Assembly: GCA_965197545.1 (NCBI GenBank)
Contig: CBDANJ010000007.1
Span: 1 to 64,000 of the forward strand
DNA from: CATOSP01 sp965197545
GTDB taxonomy: Bacteria > Chloroflexota > Dehalococcoidia > Lucifugimonadales > UBA3495
Direction of reading: 5' to 3'
DNA: 64,000 bases
In this document: positions 8,058-15,481 of the stretch, piece after piece
How positions within the stretch are numbered: the first letter of the stretch is position 1
Layout of the letters: each line of letters starts with the position of its first letter
Notes under the pieces: model-generated
Database searches by the model: none
Seen by the model: only the letters and a program-made list of their open reading frames with translations
Told to the model about the DNA's origin: nothing
Translations under genes and position numbers: made by a program

Positions 8058-8770
8058 CTGATGGACCGCCCGGACGATGGCCCCAACGCTCAGTTTCAAC
8101 TGATGGAACATTCGCAGATACCATTGGATGGTCCTTACAGGCAGCCGCCCCTCTTCCCGCAGGGTCACGATCAAGCCCACCAGATTGGCTCCGAAGCGTT
8201 GCCGACCCACGGCCAGACCTTTCAGAGGGTCCTGGGGCAGCCGCCGTTTCCGGCACAAAGGACAGGTCCGGGCTATGAATACGTGCTCCGTGACTTCCGC
8301 CGGGACTACCGGAATGTCTATGACCTCCCGGGTCCGCTGGGCCCATCCCCCGGTGAGAGCGGTATGGCATTCGGGGCAAGACTCCGGGGCGTGGACCACC
8401 CGCCAGGTGGGTTCCATCCGCGGCCGGGCGAAGCCGTGCTGACGCTTCTTTCGCGGCTTCTTTTCTTCCGCCGCCGGCTTCTTGCGCTTGGCAGCAGGCT
8501 TATGCCCCGGCATCCTGACCCCCGGCCCGCCGCCGGACAGTCGGGCTTCCAGGCTCTCGACTCGCTGCCTCAGTTCCGCGATAATCTCCAGCAGAGCTTC
8601 CCGGCTCGCCTGGTTCAGGTCCACTTCCGTTTCCATAGTTCTCTTATGCCACAATCGCGCCCCGCACACCAGCGTTTTTCAGAGAGAAGGCAGATTTCGG
8701 TCAATCCGCCTCATCAAGTCTGAACAGTTACGATTGACGCGGCTACTACCATTCGGGATTTGGGTTGTGA

Positions 8771-8776
8771 TAGAAT
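8771..8776 (+). promoter_or_regulatory. Possible extended -10 promoter of the P460 lipoprotein gene
   Basis: TGATAGAAT fits an extended -10 element (TG-n-TAGAAT), placed 34 bases before the ATG at 8811. I see no good -35. It lies just outside the IS66 element. Confidence 0.4.
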
Positions 8777-8810
8777 CGCCCTCGGAAAATTCTCATCCTG
8801 CGAGGTCTTT

Positions 8811-9311
8811 ATGCCTATATCTCGAATGCTTCTCTGGCTGTCGGCGCTTGGGATTTTGAGCGTCGCCCTGGTCCTTACAGCCTGTGGCTCCTCCAGTGAG
8901 CCAGAGCTTCCCGACACTACCTCCGCCTCGATGCTGGCTTACTTGGAGGAAGTGGACTACGGGAATAACGATGACTGGAAGCTCTGGCCTGGAACAGGAG
9001 AGAAGTACCAAGGCGGCGACCCCCACGGTATGCTCCTGACCACTTACCTCAACCCGGCAGCCTTCGAGGCTATCGAGAAGAACGCCACTACGCCCCCAGG
9101 GTCCATTATTGTCAAGGAAAACTACACCCCCGCAGGCGACCACGCCGCCGATACCGTGATGTACAAGAAGTCCGGCTACAACCCCGACCATAGCGACTGG
9201 TTTTGGCTCAAGGTTCTGGCCGACGGCACGGTGGAGAAGGAAGGCAAGGTGGAAGGCTGCCAGAAGTGCCACGGGGATGCCTCAGACTACGTTTGGGGAC
9301 CGCAGCAGTAG
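8811..9311 (+). CDS. Cytochrome P460-like lipoprotein
   Basis: From ATG 8811 the protein has about 166 residues. A signal peptide ends in the lipobox LTACG, so it is probably anchored to the outer face of the membrane. The mature part has features of the cytochrome P460 family: LNPAAFEA, PPGSIIVKENY, MYKKSGYNP, DWFWLKV and, near the C-terminus, the c-type haem motif CQKCH. Family members bind a lysine-crosslinked haem and oxidise hydroxylamine or related nitrogen compounds, but many homologs have unknown activity. GAGG precedes the ATG. The convergent neighbour is a membrane-bound YceI protein. The family is fairly secure; the reaction is not. Confidence 0.82.
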   Translation: MPISRMLLWLSALGILSVALVLTACGSSSEPELPDTTSASMLAYLEEVDYGNNDDWKLWPGTGEKYQGGDPHGMLLTTYLNPAAFEAIEKNATTPPGSIIVKENYTPAGDHAADTVMYKKSGYNPDHSDWFWLKVLADGTVEKEGKVEGCQKCHGDASDYVWGPQQ

Positions 9312-9392
9312 GCGCCTTACCCGGCCGCTATCCAGACCAATCGGCCACAGCCGGAACAGTTGCGTTCCGCGCAACAGCGCAGGGTTGGTGGC

Positions 9393-10592
9393 CTATTGCG
9401 GCCCGGCGATCAACAATATCTGCACGTGGATCTGGTCCTCAATCGACACCACCGACCGGGCGGTGGGGACCGGGATGTTTAGCTGCTCCCAGGTGACGAT
9501 AGTGCGGCCCAGCACGTTCAGCACAGCGCCATCGTTGCGGACCTCCAGGTCGAAGGTTATGGGGAAGTCCGCGCCGTTCAGGTTGAGAGTCCCGGAGACC
9601 GGGCGCTGAATAGTATCCCCGCTGTAAAACTCTGCCGGCAGGCCGGTCACGGTGTCCACCGTGAAGGATGCCGCCGGATGGCTGGGGAACATGCGGGTCC
9701 GAACGTACCTATCACGGTACTGCTGGTCGCTGGACAGGGAATGCAGGTCGACTTCGATGGTGGAGGGTTGGCCGTCGATGTTGATTTGGCCTGATAGTTC
9801 GGTCGTCCGCAACACGGCCTCGATGGGATTGGGAAACCGGGCCAGCACCTCTCCAACCGTAAAGGTGATCTCCGAACCCTCCCCCACCACGTAGGGACCG
9901 GCCGCGCTGTCAGCGGACTTGGATGGTGTCGCCGTTGGCTTTGGGGACGCCGCCGGGGTAGCGGCGCCGGTCGGCGAGCGCGCTGGTGGCGTCTCGGTGG
10001 GATCTGGTCCTGCGGCCACTCTCTCCTGGGATGCGGTTGTGGCCGCCGCGGTCCCGGCGGAAGTGCTCCCAACAGAGGTCGCCGGTGTTGCCGTCGCAGT
10101 GGCCGCTTCGGTCGGGACCGCCGTTGGGACCTCAACTCTCTCGGGCAATGACAAGTCGCCGCTCTCCGTGTCGCCCTGGCCCATGAGCCCGATGCCCAGT
10201 GCCACGGCGGCGATCAGCAAGACCGCCGTCAGCCCCCGGGTTGCGGTAACCGAAACGCCGCCAAAGGAAAGGGCCATCACTCCAGACAGAACGAATACGA
10301 TGGCCGAGAGGGGAATGGTGAAGAACGCTAACCGTTCGAGCCAAGTGTCGCCGACTATTGCAATCACCGCCACTATGACGAACGCGGCGGCCAGTACGCC
10401 GATGTAGTATTGAATGCGTCTGGGACTGGCCGCCAGACTTGTCCAGAGTAGCCCGGATGCCGTACCCACGATCAGCGACGCGATTGTCACCGTCACGGTA
10501 TTGAAGACGCTGTCCAGAGGCGAGTACAGCGGCAGGGACACGAGGGAGGCCACGATAGCGGCGACCGACCCGGCAATAAGGCCAGCTAACAT
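9393..10592 (-). CDS. Membrane-anchored YceI-like domain protein
   Basis: The 399-residue protein has three parts. Residues 1-145 contain about four membrane helices. A low-complexity linker rich in Thr, Ala and Pro spans about 160-235. The C-terminal 165 residues are a YceI-like lipocalin domain: EITFTVGEVL at its start, TIEVDLHSLSSDQQYRDRYVR, then FPSHPAASFTV and GTLNLNGADFPITFDLEV. YceI proteins bind isoprenoid lipids or quinone-like molecules in a beta-barrel and are usually secreted single domains, so the fused multi-helix anchor is unusual. GAGGAG lies close to the ATG. It converges with the P460 lipoprotein gene. Confidence 0.85.
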   Translation of the reverse strand: MLAGLIAGSVAAIVASLVSLPLYSPLDSVFNTVTVTIASLIVGTASGLLWTSLAASPRRIQYYIGVLAAAFVIVAVIAIVGDTWLERLAFFTIPLSAIVFVLSGVMALSFGGVSVTATRGLTAVLLIAAVALGIGLMGQGDTESGDLSLPERVEVPTAVPTEAATATATPATSVGSTSAGTAAATTASQERVAAGPDPTETPPARSPTGAATPAASPKPTATPSKSADSAAGPYVVGEGSEITFTVGEVLARFPNPIEAVLRTTELSGQINIDGQPSTIEVDLHSLSSDQQYRDRYVRTRMFPSHPAASFTVDTVTGLPAEFYSGDTIQRPVSGTLNLNGADFPITFDLEVRNDGAVLNVLGRTIVTWEQLNIPVPTARSVVSIEDQIHVQILLIAGPQ

Positions 10593-10702
10593 CTCTTCTC
10601 CTCAGTGGCTTGTGTGGGACAAGTATAGACCGCCAGCCTTCAGTAACAAACCAACCTTCGAGAGATCGTGAATTACCGGGTAGGGGGAACCAGGGCCTTT
10701 TC

Positions 10703-10818
10703 ATTCTCCCTCTCCCTCAAGGGAGAGGGCCGGGGTGAGGGAGAATCCTTCGCATCGGCAACGCTTTCCTACGAAGAAACGCCCTCGCCCTAACCCTCTC
10801 CCTCCGGGAGAGGGGACT
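10703..10818. repeat. CTCCCTCTCCC-type dispersed hairpin repeats
   Basis: Two related hairpin motifs lie in tandem. At 10703-10746, ATTCTCCCTC pairs with GAGGGAGAAT, with an inner CCCTC-AAGGGAGAGGG stem. At about 10782-10818, CCCTCTCCCTCCGGGAGAGGG is found. A degenerate relative is at about 43344-43380. No coding role is apparent. Confidence 0.55.
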
Positions 10819-10998
10819 TTCCCCCGAAAATGAAAAAGCCCTGCAGGGGGACTACGAAGCGGCGGGAGCAGTCGGAATGAGGCAGGTCGGAGAGCGTAAT
10901 TTGCGAAAGTAGGGTGACCGCCCTGACCTCAGCGGCGCTCGGGCCGATGGGCTGATGCAGGACACCCGGAGGGCTCTCATTTCGGGCCGAGTCCGTAC

Positions 10999-11988
10999 CT
11001 AAATCGATACGCCGGCTTCCTTGGACTCCTTGGTGGCTTTGAGCCAGCGCCACCTTTGCAGCGGATCGCTGACGGCCCGCATCCAGACCCCAAAAAGGTT
11101 GAACGAAAGCGCCGTCAGGAATATGGCCATCCCCGGCACAACCACTATCCACCATGCCGCAGTGATGTATTCGCGGCCAGACGACAGCATCAGACCCCAC
11201 GATGACTCAGGAGGCTGGATTCCCAACCCCAGGAAGCTCAGCGCGGACTCGGTCAGGATGTTGGCGGGGACGTCCAGGGCGGCCAACGTGAGTATCGGAG
11301 TGAACAGGTTTGGCAGCATGTGACGGGACAATATCCTCCAGTCGCTGCAACCGATGGAGTGGGCCGCATCGATGAAGCTCTGTTCCCGCAGGGACATCAC
11401 CACGCCGCGGGTAATCCGGCAGTAGAGCATCCAGCGGGCTACCGCAAACACGATGATGATGTTCTTGAAGCTGGGTCCCAGGACGAATATCACCATGAGC
11501 GCTAGGAACAGGAGCGGCACGGACATGAACACATCCACCGCCCTCATGATGATGTCGTCTATGATGCCCTTGTAATACCCGGACACCATCCCGAGAAATA
11601 CGCCTATCGAGCCCGAGACCACGACTCCCAGGAATCCCACTGCGATGGAGATGCGTCCACCATATATCAGGCGGCTAACCAGGTCCCTGCCTAGGTGGTC
11701 AGTGCCAAGTATGAAGTACCGTTCCTCCTGCACGTCCCTGGCCGCCGTGTCCTTGACGGTCGCTATTCCGTACGAGAAAGGAGGAAGGTGCCGGAGGTCC
11801 AGTTGCTGCTCCTCGGGTTTGTGGGGGGCAGTGAACGGCGCGAACACAACCGCGATGACGATCAGAAATATGAACGCCCCAGACACCATTGTGATCCGGT
11901 CATTCAAGAACGCCTGGAATAGGGAATGCCGCCAGATAGCCTTAATCGGGTTGGCTCTGCGTTCCAGGCTTATTGTAGTGTCTTGCAC
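10999..11988 (-). CDS. Peptide-type ABC transporter permease (DppC/OppC-like), second cassette
   Basis: The 329-residue permease has the same length as the permease at 2525-3514 and is clearly its paralog, identical over stretches such as RITRGVVMSLREQ and LTALSFNLFGVWMRAVSDPL. The DppC features FILGTDHLGRDLVSRL, coupling helix QSFIDAAHSIGCSD and LSFLGLGIQPPESSWG are all present. The start is GTG. It follows the DppB-like gene by 43 bases and ends the cassette; no ATPase gene follows. The extra membrane protein found after the first cassette is missing here. Confidence 0.93.
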   Translation of the reverse strand: MQDTTISLERRANPIKAIWRHSLFQAFLNDRITMVSGAFIFLIVIAVVFAPFTAPHKPEEQQLDLRHLPPFSYGIATVKDTAARDVQEERYFILGTDHLGRDLVSRLIYGGRISIAVGFLGVVVSGSIGVFLGMVSGYYKGIIDDIIMRAVDVFMSVPLLFLALMVIFVLGPSFKNIIIVFAVARWMLYCRITRGVVMSLREQSFIDAAHSIGCSDWRILSRHMLPNLFTPILTLAALDVPANILTESALSFLGLGIQPPESSWGLMLSSGREYITAAWWIVVVPGMAIFLTALSFNLFGVWMRAVSDPLQRWRWLKATKESKEAGVSI

Positions 11989-12031
11989 GTCGCTACCCTG
12001 TCCAAACGCCCGAAGTGGCGCTTGACGCTCG

Positions 12032-12961
12032 TTACTTGTATGAGATCCGTGGGTCTAACCAGGTATAAACCAGGTCCACAATTAGATTAATGACCATCAC
12101 CATCAGGGCCACGGTAAATACCGTGGCGGTGATGACCGGCAGGTCCCTCACGTAGATCGCGTCAATGAGTAGCTTCCCCAACCCCGGCCAGCCGAATATG
12201 GTCTCGGTGATCGTGGCCCCGTTCATAAAGCCGGCCATTTCCGCGCCCATCACGGTAACGATGGCGATGGAGGCGTTTTTGAGTACGTGCCTATAGAGTA
12301 CGGTCTTTTCCGCCAACCCCTTGGCCCGCGCGGTGGCCACGTACTGCTTACCCATTTCGTCGATCATTACGGCGCGGGTGATCTGGGCGTTGCGCCCCAT
12401 CACCCGGGGGCATAGGGCGATAGCTGGCAGGACCAGGTACTTCCACCCCTCGGGACCGAGGCCGTTGAACCCGGATGTTGGCAGCAAATCGAATTGCACT
12501 GCCACCAGAAGGATAATCATCAAGGCTAGCCAGAAGTCCGGGATGGAAATTATGGCGAAAGAGAGCACGTTGACGACCCGGTCCATGACACCCCTGGGAT
12601 GGCGAGCCGCGATCATACCTATCGGGATTCCCAGAGCGCCTAGGGACCAGGCAACTAATGCCAGGAGGGCGGTGTTGGGCAAGCGTTCCAATACCAGGTC
12701 TCGAGCATCCAGATGGAACCGGTAGGAACGGCCGAAGTCCCCCTTGAAGATGTTCCCGAAGAACTCACCAAATCGGACATGGAGGGGACGGTCGAAACCG
12801 TATTGCTTCCGCAAGGCGTCGATCTGCTGGTCCGTAGCGTCATCGCTAAGCAGCAACTCCACCGGATCGCCCAGGACGTTGGTGGCGAAGAACAGCAGCG
12901 CCATCAAGCCCAGGACAATAAAGACGGAATGCCCTGCCCTGCGGATCATGTAGTTGCGCAC
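12032..12961 (-). CDS. Peptide-type ABC transporter permease (DppB/OppB-like), second cassette
   Basis: The 309-residue permease is a paralog of the one at 3575-4504, with the same start pattern (MRNYMIRRAGHS), coupling segment YVATARAKGL and family motif ATITETIFGWPGLGKLL. The likely start is GTG with GAGGGA eight bases upstream. It lies after the second binding-protein gene and a 14 bp stem hairpin. Its partner is the DppC-like gene downstream. Confidence 0.93.
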   Translation of the reverse strand: MRNYMIRRAGHSVFIVLGLMALLFFATNVLGDPVELLLSDDATDQQIDALRKQYGFDRPLHVRFGEFFGNIFKGDFGRSYRFHLDARDLVLERLPNTALLALVAWSLGALGIPIGMIAARHPRGVMDRVVNVLSFAIISIPDFWLALMIILLVAVQFDLLPTSGFNGLGPEGWKYLVLPAIALCPRVMGRNAQITRAVMIDEMGKQYVATARAKGLAEKTVLYRHVLKNASIAIVTVMGAEMAGFMNGATITETIFGWPGLGKLLIDAIYVRDLPVITATVFTVALMVMVINLIVDLVYTWLDPRISYK

Positions 12962-12987
12962 TGCATTCCCTCGGCTCGGTTAGAGTC

Positions 12988-13026
12988 AACCACCTCGCCT
13001 CGAATAATCTTTGAGGCGAGGTGGTT
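12988..13026 (-). promoter_or_regulatory. Intercistronic hairpin, second transporter cassette
   Basis: A perfect 14 bp stem (AACCACCTCGCCTC / GAGGCGAGGTGGTT) with an 11-base loop lies between the binding-protein stop and the permease start. Position matches the hairpin of the first cassette while the sequence is unrelated. No clear U-tract follows. Confidence 0.7.
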
Positions 13027-13051
13027 GGGTTAGCGAGTTGGCCCGTTCACC

Positions 13052-14848
13052 CTATTGGGTGAAGTACATAGTGTTGGCCCGGATCCTTGGAGCGTAGTTG
13101 GGTTCCCATTCCAGGTATTCTGATAGGCCGTAGACCACCACGTTCATAAAGTTGGGAACGAAGTGGAAGTGATTGTGGACGTGGTCAGCGATCTCCACCA
13201 TCAGCCGAGTGCGCTCGGGGCCGGTGTCGGTGGCCATTGCGATCTCTATCATCTTCTCCAGGTCGTCCTCGCAGATCTTTCCGCTGGTAAAGCAGCTATT
13301 TCGGAGGATGGCCTGTCTCGAAAAGTCCAGCGACTCGGTGGAGGTGGCTGGCGCGGTGAGGTTGGATGACGTGAAGAGCGGTTCAGAGACACCCAGGGAC
13401 CGGCATTTCTCGACCAGGTTTGCGCCAGGAGCGGCGTATATTTCCGTCTTGGTACGTCCACGGGCGCAACTCGAGCGGCCAATGTCACCGTGGACTTTCG
13501 ATTCGACCACGTTGAGCCGGGCGTTGACGCCCACCTCCCTCCAGTAGGAGACTACGGCCTCGCCGTACTCGACGTCCTTGGGTACCCGCTGGGAGCGCTG
13601 GCTGAGGACGATCTCGTTGGCCGGATCGTAGTTGGCCTGCTGCAGTAACTCTCGGGCGCGGGCCGGGTCGTAACCGTAGGGTGCGGAGTTCTCATCGGTG
13701 ATTCCGACTGTGCCCTTCTGGGCGATGTTGCCGTAGCATTTAAGCAGGTTGTTGAAGAGCTGAGTCATCAGCTTCTCACAGTCGATAGCCAGGTTCAGGG
13801 CCTCTCGTACCTCAACCTTGGAAAGCTCCGGATGGTAGACCGTATCCATCGTGTAGACGTAGGCTTCGTTGTTGGTGGCTACCTTGTACTTGGGCGCCCT
13901 GCTGACGTCGTCCAGGTTGATCTCGGCCCAGTCCGCTTCTTTGGCCTCCAGCATGGCCGCGCGAACCAGAGGCTCGTTGCGCCACTGCTGGATCACCGTT
14001 TGCAGGATCGGAGCCCTGGCGTCGGAGGCCGCGTTGGGTATGTACTCGTCGTTCTTCTCCAGCTCCACCTGGATGCCCCGCTTCCATTCGACAATTTTGT
14101 AAGGGCCGAGGCCCACGGTCATGGTCTCTATTTCGTCCGGCGTGGCGTTCTGGTACCATCCCACGTCCTGGAACTTGGTGAAGATCACCGTGCGAGGCAA
14201 TATGGGGCAGGCCAGCTTGCACACTACGTCCAACGTCAAGTCGTCGATGGCCTCTCCGCTAATCACCCCGTGGAAGCTGAAGTCGTTGCCATTACCGTGG
14301 CCGCTGGTCTCCTCGTCACCGAAGAAGTCAATCCAAAACGCGGCTTGTTCGGCATTCCAGGGCGCTCCGTTGTGGAACGTGACGCCCTCTCTGAGATGGA
14401 ACCGCCACCGGTTGGGATCGACTTGCTCCCAGCTATCCACCTGTTGCAATGGCACGACCTCGAAGGTATCGCTATCGATCCATGTGAGGGGGTCGCTGGC
14501 TATGTCGTCGCAGACCGTGTTCTGGATATTGCCGCCGCAGCTCTGGCTGGCGGCTCCCAGGGTGGTGGGTTCTTCGTTGGTCACGATGACGACGGTGTCG
14601 CGGGCGCTCTCCACGCTCACCTGGGCGGGGGCCTCAGTTGGTGCGGCCTTTTGTTCTATGGCCTTGGTAGCGGAGATTCCCGCCGTTGGTTCCTGGCGAG
14701 GTACAGCCGTGGGGTCGGCAGCAGGGGCAGCGGGCGCGGCCGTGGGCGCCTCCGCCCCTCCGCACGCGAGGACTAATATCATGAGAAAGGCCAGGAGGCT
14801 TACACCGCCTCGACGGAATATGTGCATGATTTGTATTTTCTTCAACAT
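13052..14848 (-). CDS. Peptide-type ABC transporter substrate-binding lipoprotein, second cassette
   Basis: The 598-residue family 5 solute-binding protein has a signal peptide ending in lipobox LVLACGG and a long Ala/Pro/Thr linker. The conserved segments WRFHLREGVTFHNGAPW, TVGLGPYKIVEW and KVEVREALNLAIDCEKL are in the binding domain. It is alignable with, but much more diverged from, the binding protein at 4605-6401 than the permeases are from each other, which suggests different ligands. GGGAGG lies before the first ATG; an internal ATG at 14827 is also possible. It heads the second transporter operon. Confidence 0.9.
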   Translation of the reverse strand: MLKKIQIMHIFRRGGVSLLAFLMILVLACGGAEAPTAAPAAPAADPTAVPRQEPTAGISATKAIEQKAAPTEAPAQVSVESARDTVVIVTNEEPTTLGAASQSCGGNIQNTVCDDIASDPLTWIDSDTFEVVPLQQVDSWEQVDPNRWRFHLREGVTFHNGAPWNAEQAAFWIDFFGDEETSGHGNGNDFSFHGVISGEAIDDLTLDVVCKLACPILPRTVIFTKFQDVGWYQNATPDEIETMTVGLGPYKIVEWKRGIQVELEKNDEYIPNAASDARAPILQTVIQQWRNEPLVRAAMLEAKEADWAEINLDDVSRAPKYKVATNNEAYVYTMDTVYHPELSKVEVREALNLAIDCEKLMTQLFNNLLKCYGNIAQKGTVGITDENSAPYGYDPARARELLQQANYDPANEIVLSQRSQRVPKDVEYGEAVVSYWREVGVNARLNVVESKVHGDIGRSSCARGRTKTEIYAAPGANLVEKCRSLGVSEPLFTSSNLTAPATSTESLDFSRQAILRNSCFTSGKICEDDLEKMIEIAMATDTGPERTRLMVEIADHVHNHFHFVPNFMNVVVYGLSEYLEWEPNYAPRIRANTMYFTQ

Positions 14849-14948
14849 GTTTCAGCCTCCCAGATTATGAAATACGATGCGAATTGCCATATAATAAGTA
14901 TCAAGAATCGAGACGTCACAATACATCACGAAATGGGCCGATGTCAAA

Positions 14949-15437
14949 CTACCTGTCGTCTCTGTTGCCCCTGCGGAACCAGCGGCGGCGGGGTTCGGGA
15001 CGCTCCAAGTTTATGGCTGAGACACGTTCCAACCATGGGCCTATGCCCAGGTACCGGAAGTCGAAACCCAGGAAGGAGTCGAGCGCGCCGGCGAGGGAGT
15101 AGAGGAACAAGAGGATGGCAACGAGGAACGCGAATTCGGTCAGGAAAAGGTCCGCTGCCCCGGCGGCGGCGAACGCGAAGACCAGGAGTTGGACCACGCA
15201 CGCCTGCATGGCTTGAAACGCCCCCCACGCCAATCTCCTGCGCCGAAAAGAGCGGGAGACCATGTACGCGACGACGGGGCAAGGGGCCAGCGCCCAGGGG
15301 AAGCCCAATAGCAACAACCCAAGCGGAGCGCCGAAGATCAGTGCGCTGGCATGGGCCACACAGCTACCCCACCGCTCAATCCTGGAGTGAGGCGGGGCGC
15401 TGGACTCGCGGCTTCCGTTAGGCGGTTCTCCTGCCAA
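14949..15437 (-). CDS. Small membrane protein, DUF4870-like
   Basis: About 162 residues with three or four hydrophobic stretches (near 29-58, 76-95 and 99-120). The layout, with a polar N-terminus, VAHASALIFG, a PCPVVAYMVSR loop and FQAMQACVVQLLV, recalls the DUF4870/Tic20-like family, whose function is unknown. The frame appears to start with TTG at 15437, and an internal GTG is also possible. The gene follows the PEPCK-like gene by 44 bases on the same strand and may be co-transcribed. Confidence 0.6.
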   Translation of the reverse strand: MAGEPPNGSRESSAPPHSRIERWGSCVAHASALIFGAPLGLLLLGFPWALAPCPVVAYMVSRSFRRRRLAWGAFQAMQACVVQLLVFAFAAAGAADLFLTEFAFLVAILLFLYSLAGALDSFLGFDFRYLGIGPWLERVSAINLERPEPRRRWFRRGNRDDR

Positions 15438-15481
15438 ACGGGTGGTGTCCCCCTGGCGGCGGTTTGGGGTGCGGGAAGTAG

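Larger units (their letters stand above)
7261..8636 (-). pseudogene. IS66 family transposase, disrupted by short insertions
   Basis: Three frames must be joined to read the protein. The N-terminal part has a leucine-rich coiled coil (ALLEIIAELRQRVESLEARL), a Lys-rich segment and a zinc-binding region with CPECH and CPLC. The catalytic domain begins SPVVHADETGWRENGKNGYVW, continues in a second frame with FSTPKERFFLRRGRGG and FEGILVSDFYVAYHHYPGLKQRCWAH, and in a third with YPEDGGLAQWALG and the C-terminal DNNAAERSLR motif. The first insertion leaves the frame intact, while the frame changes coincide with the other two 25 bp palindromic insertions; removing those restores one continuous transposase. 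The stop lies in the left inverted repeat. It should be inactive as it stands. Confidence 0.88.
7253..8731 (-). mobile_element. IS66 family insertion sequence (1,479 bp, decayed)
   Basis: The ends GTAACTGTTCAGACTCGA and TCAAGTCTGAACAGTTAC are inverted repeats starting with GTAA, as usual for IS66. The 8 bp direct repeat GATTGACG flanks both sides (7245-7252 and 8732-8739). The only gene inside is the transposase, and no accessory tnpA/tnpB-type genes are present. It inserted next to a shorter element with the same ends and sits about 40 bp upstream of the promoter-like sequence of the P460 lipoprotein gene. Confidence 0.88.

Noticed and set aside
7875..8723. 282-codon plus-strand frame across the IS66 element
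   Set aside because: The strand opposite carries clear transposase motifs and IS ends. The plus frame is low-complexity Pro/Arg/Gly without homology.
13832..14776. 314-codon plus-strand frame opposite the second binding-protein gene
   Set aside because: Shadow of the lipoprotein coding strand; composition is atypical and no start signal is present.
14891..14921. TTGTGA and TATTAT upstream of the second binding-protein gene as a promoter
   Set aside because: The spacer is 19 bases and both hexamers are imperfect, so I could not support it.
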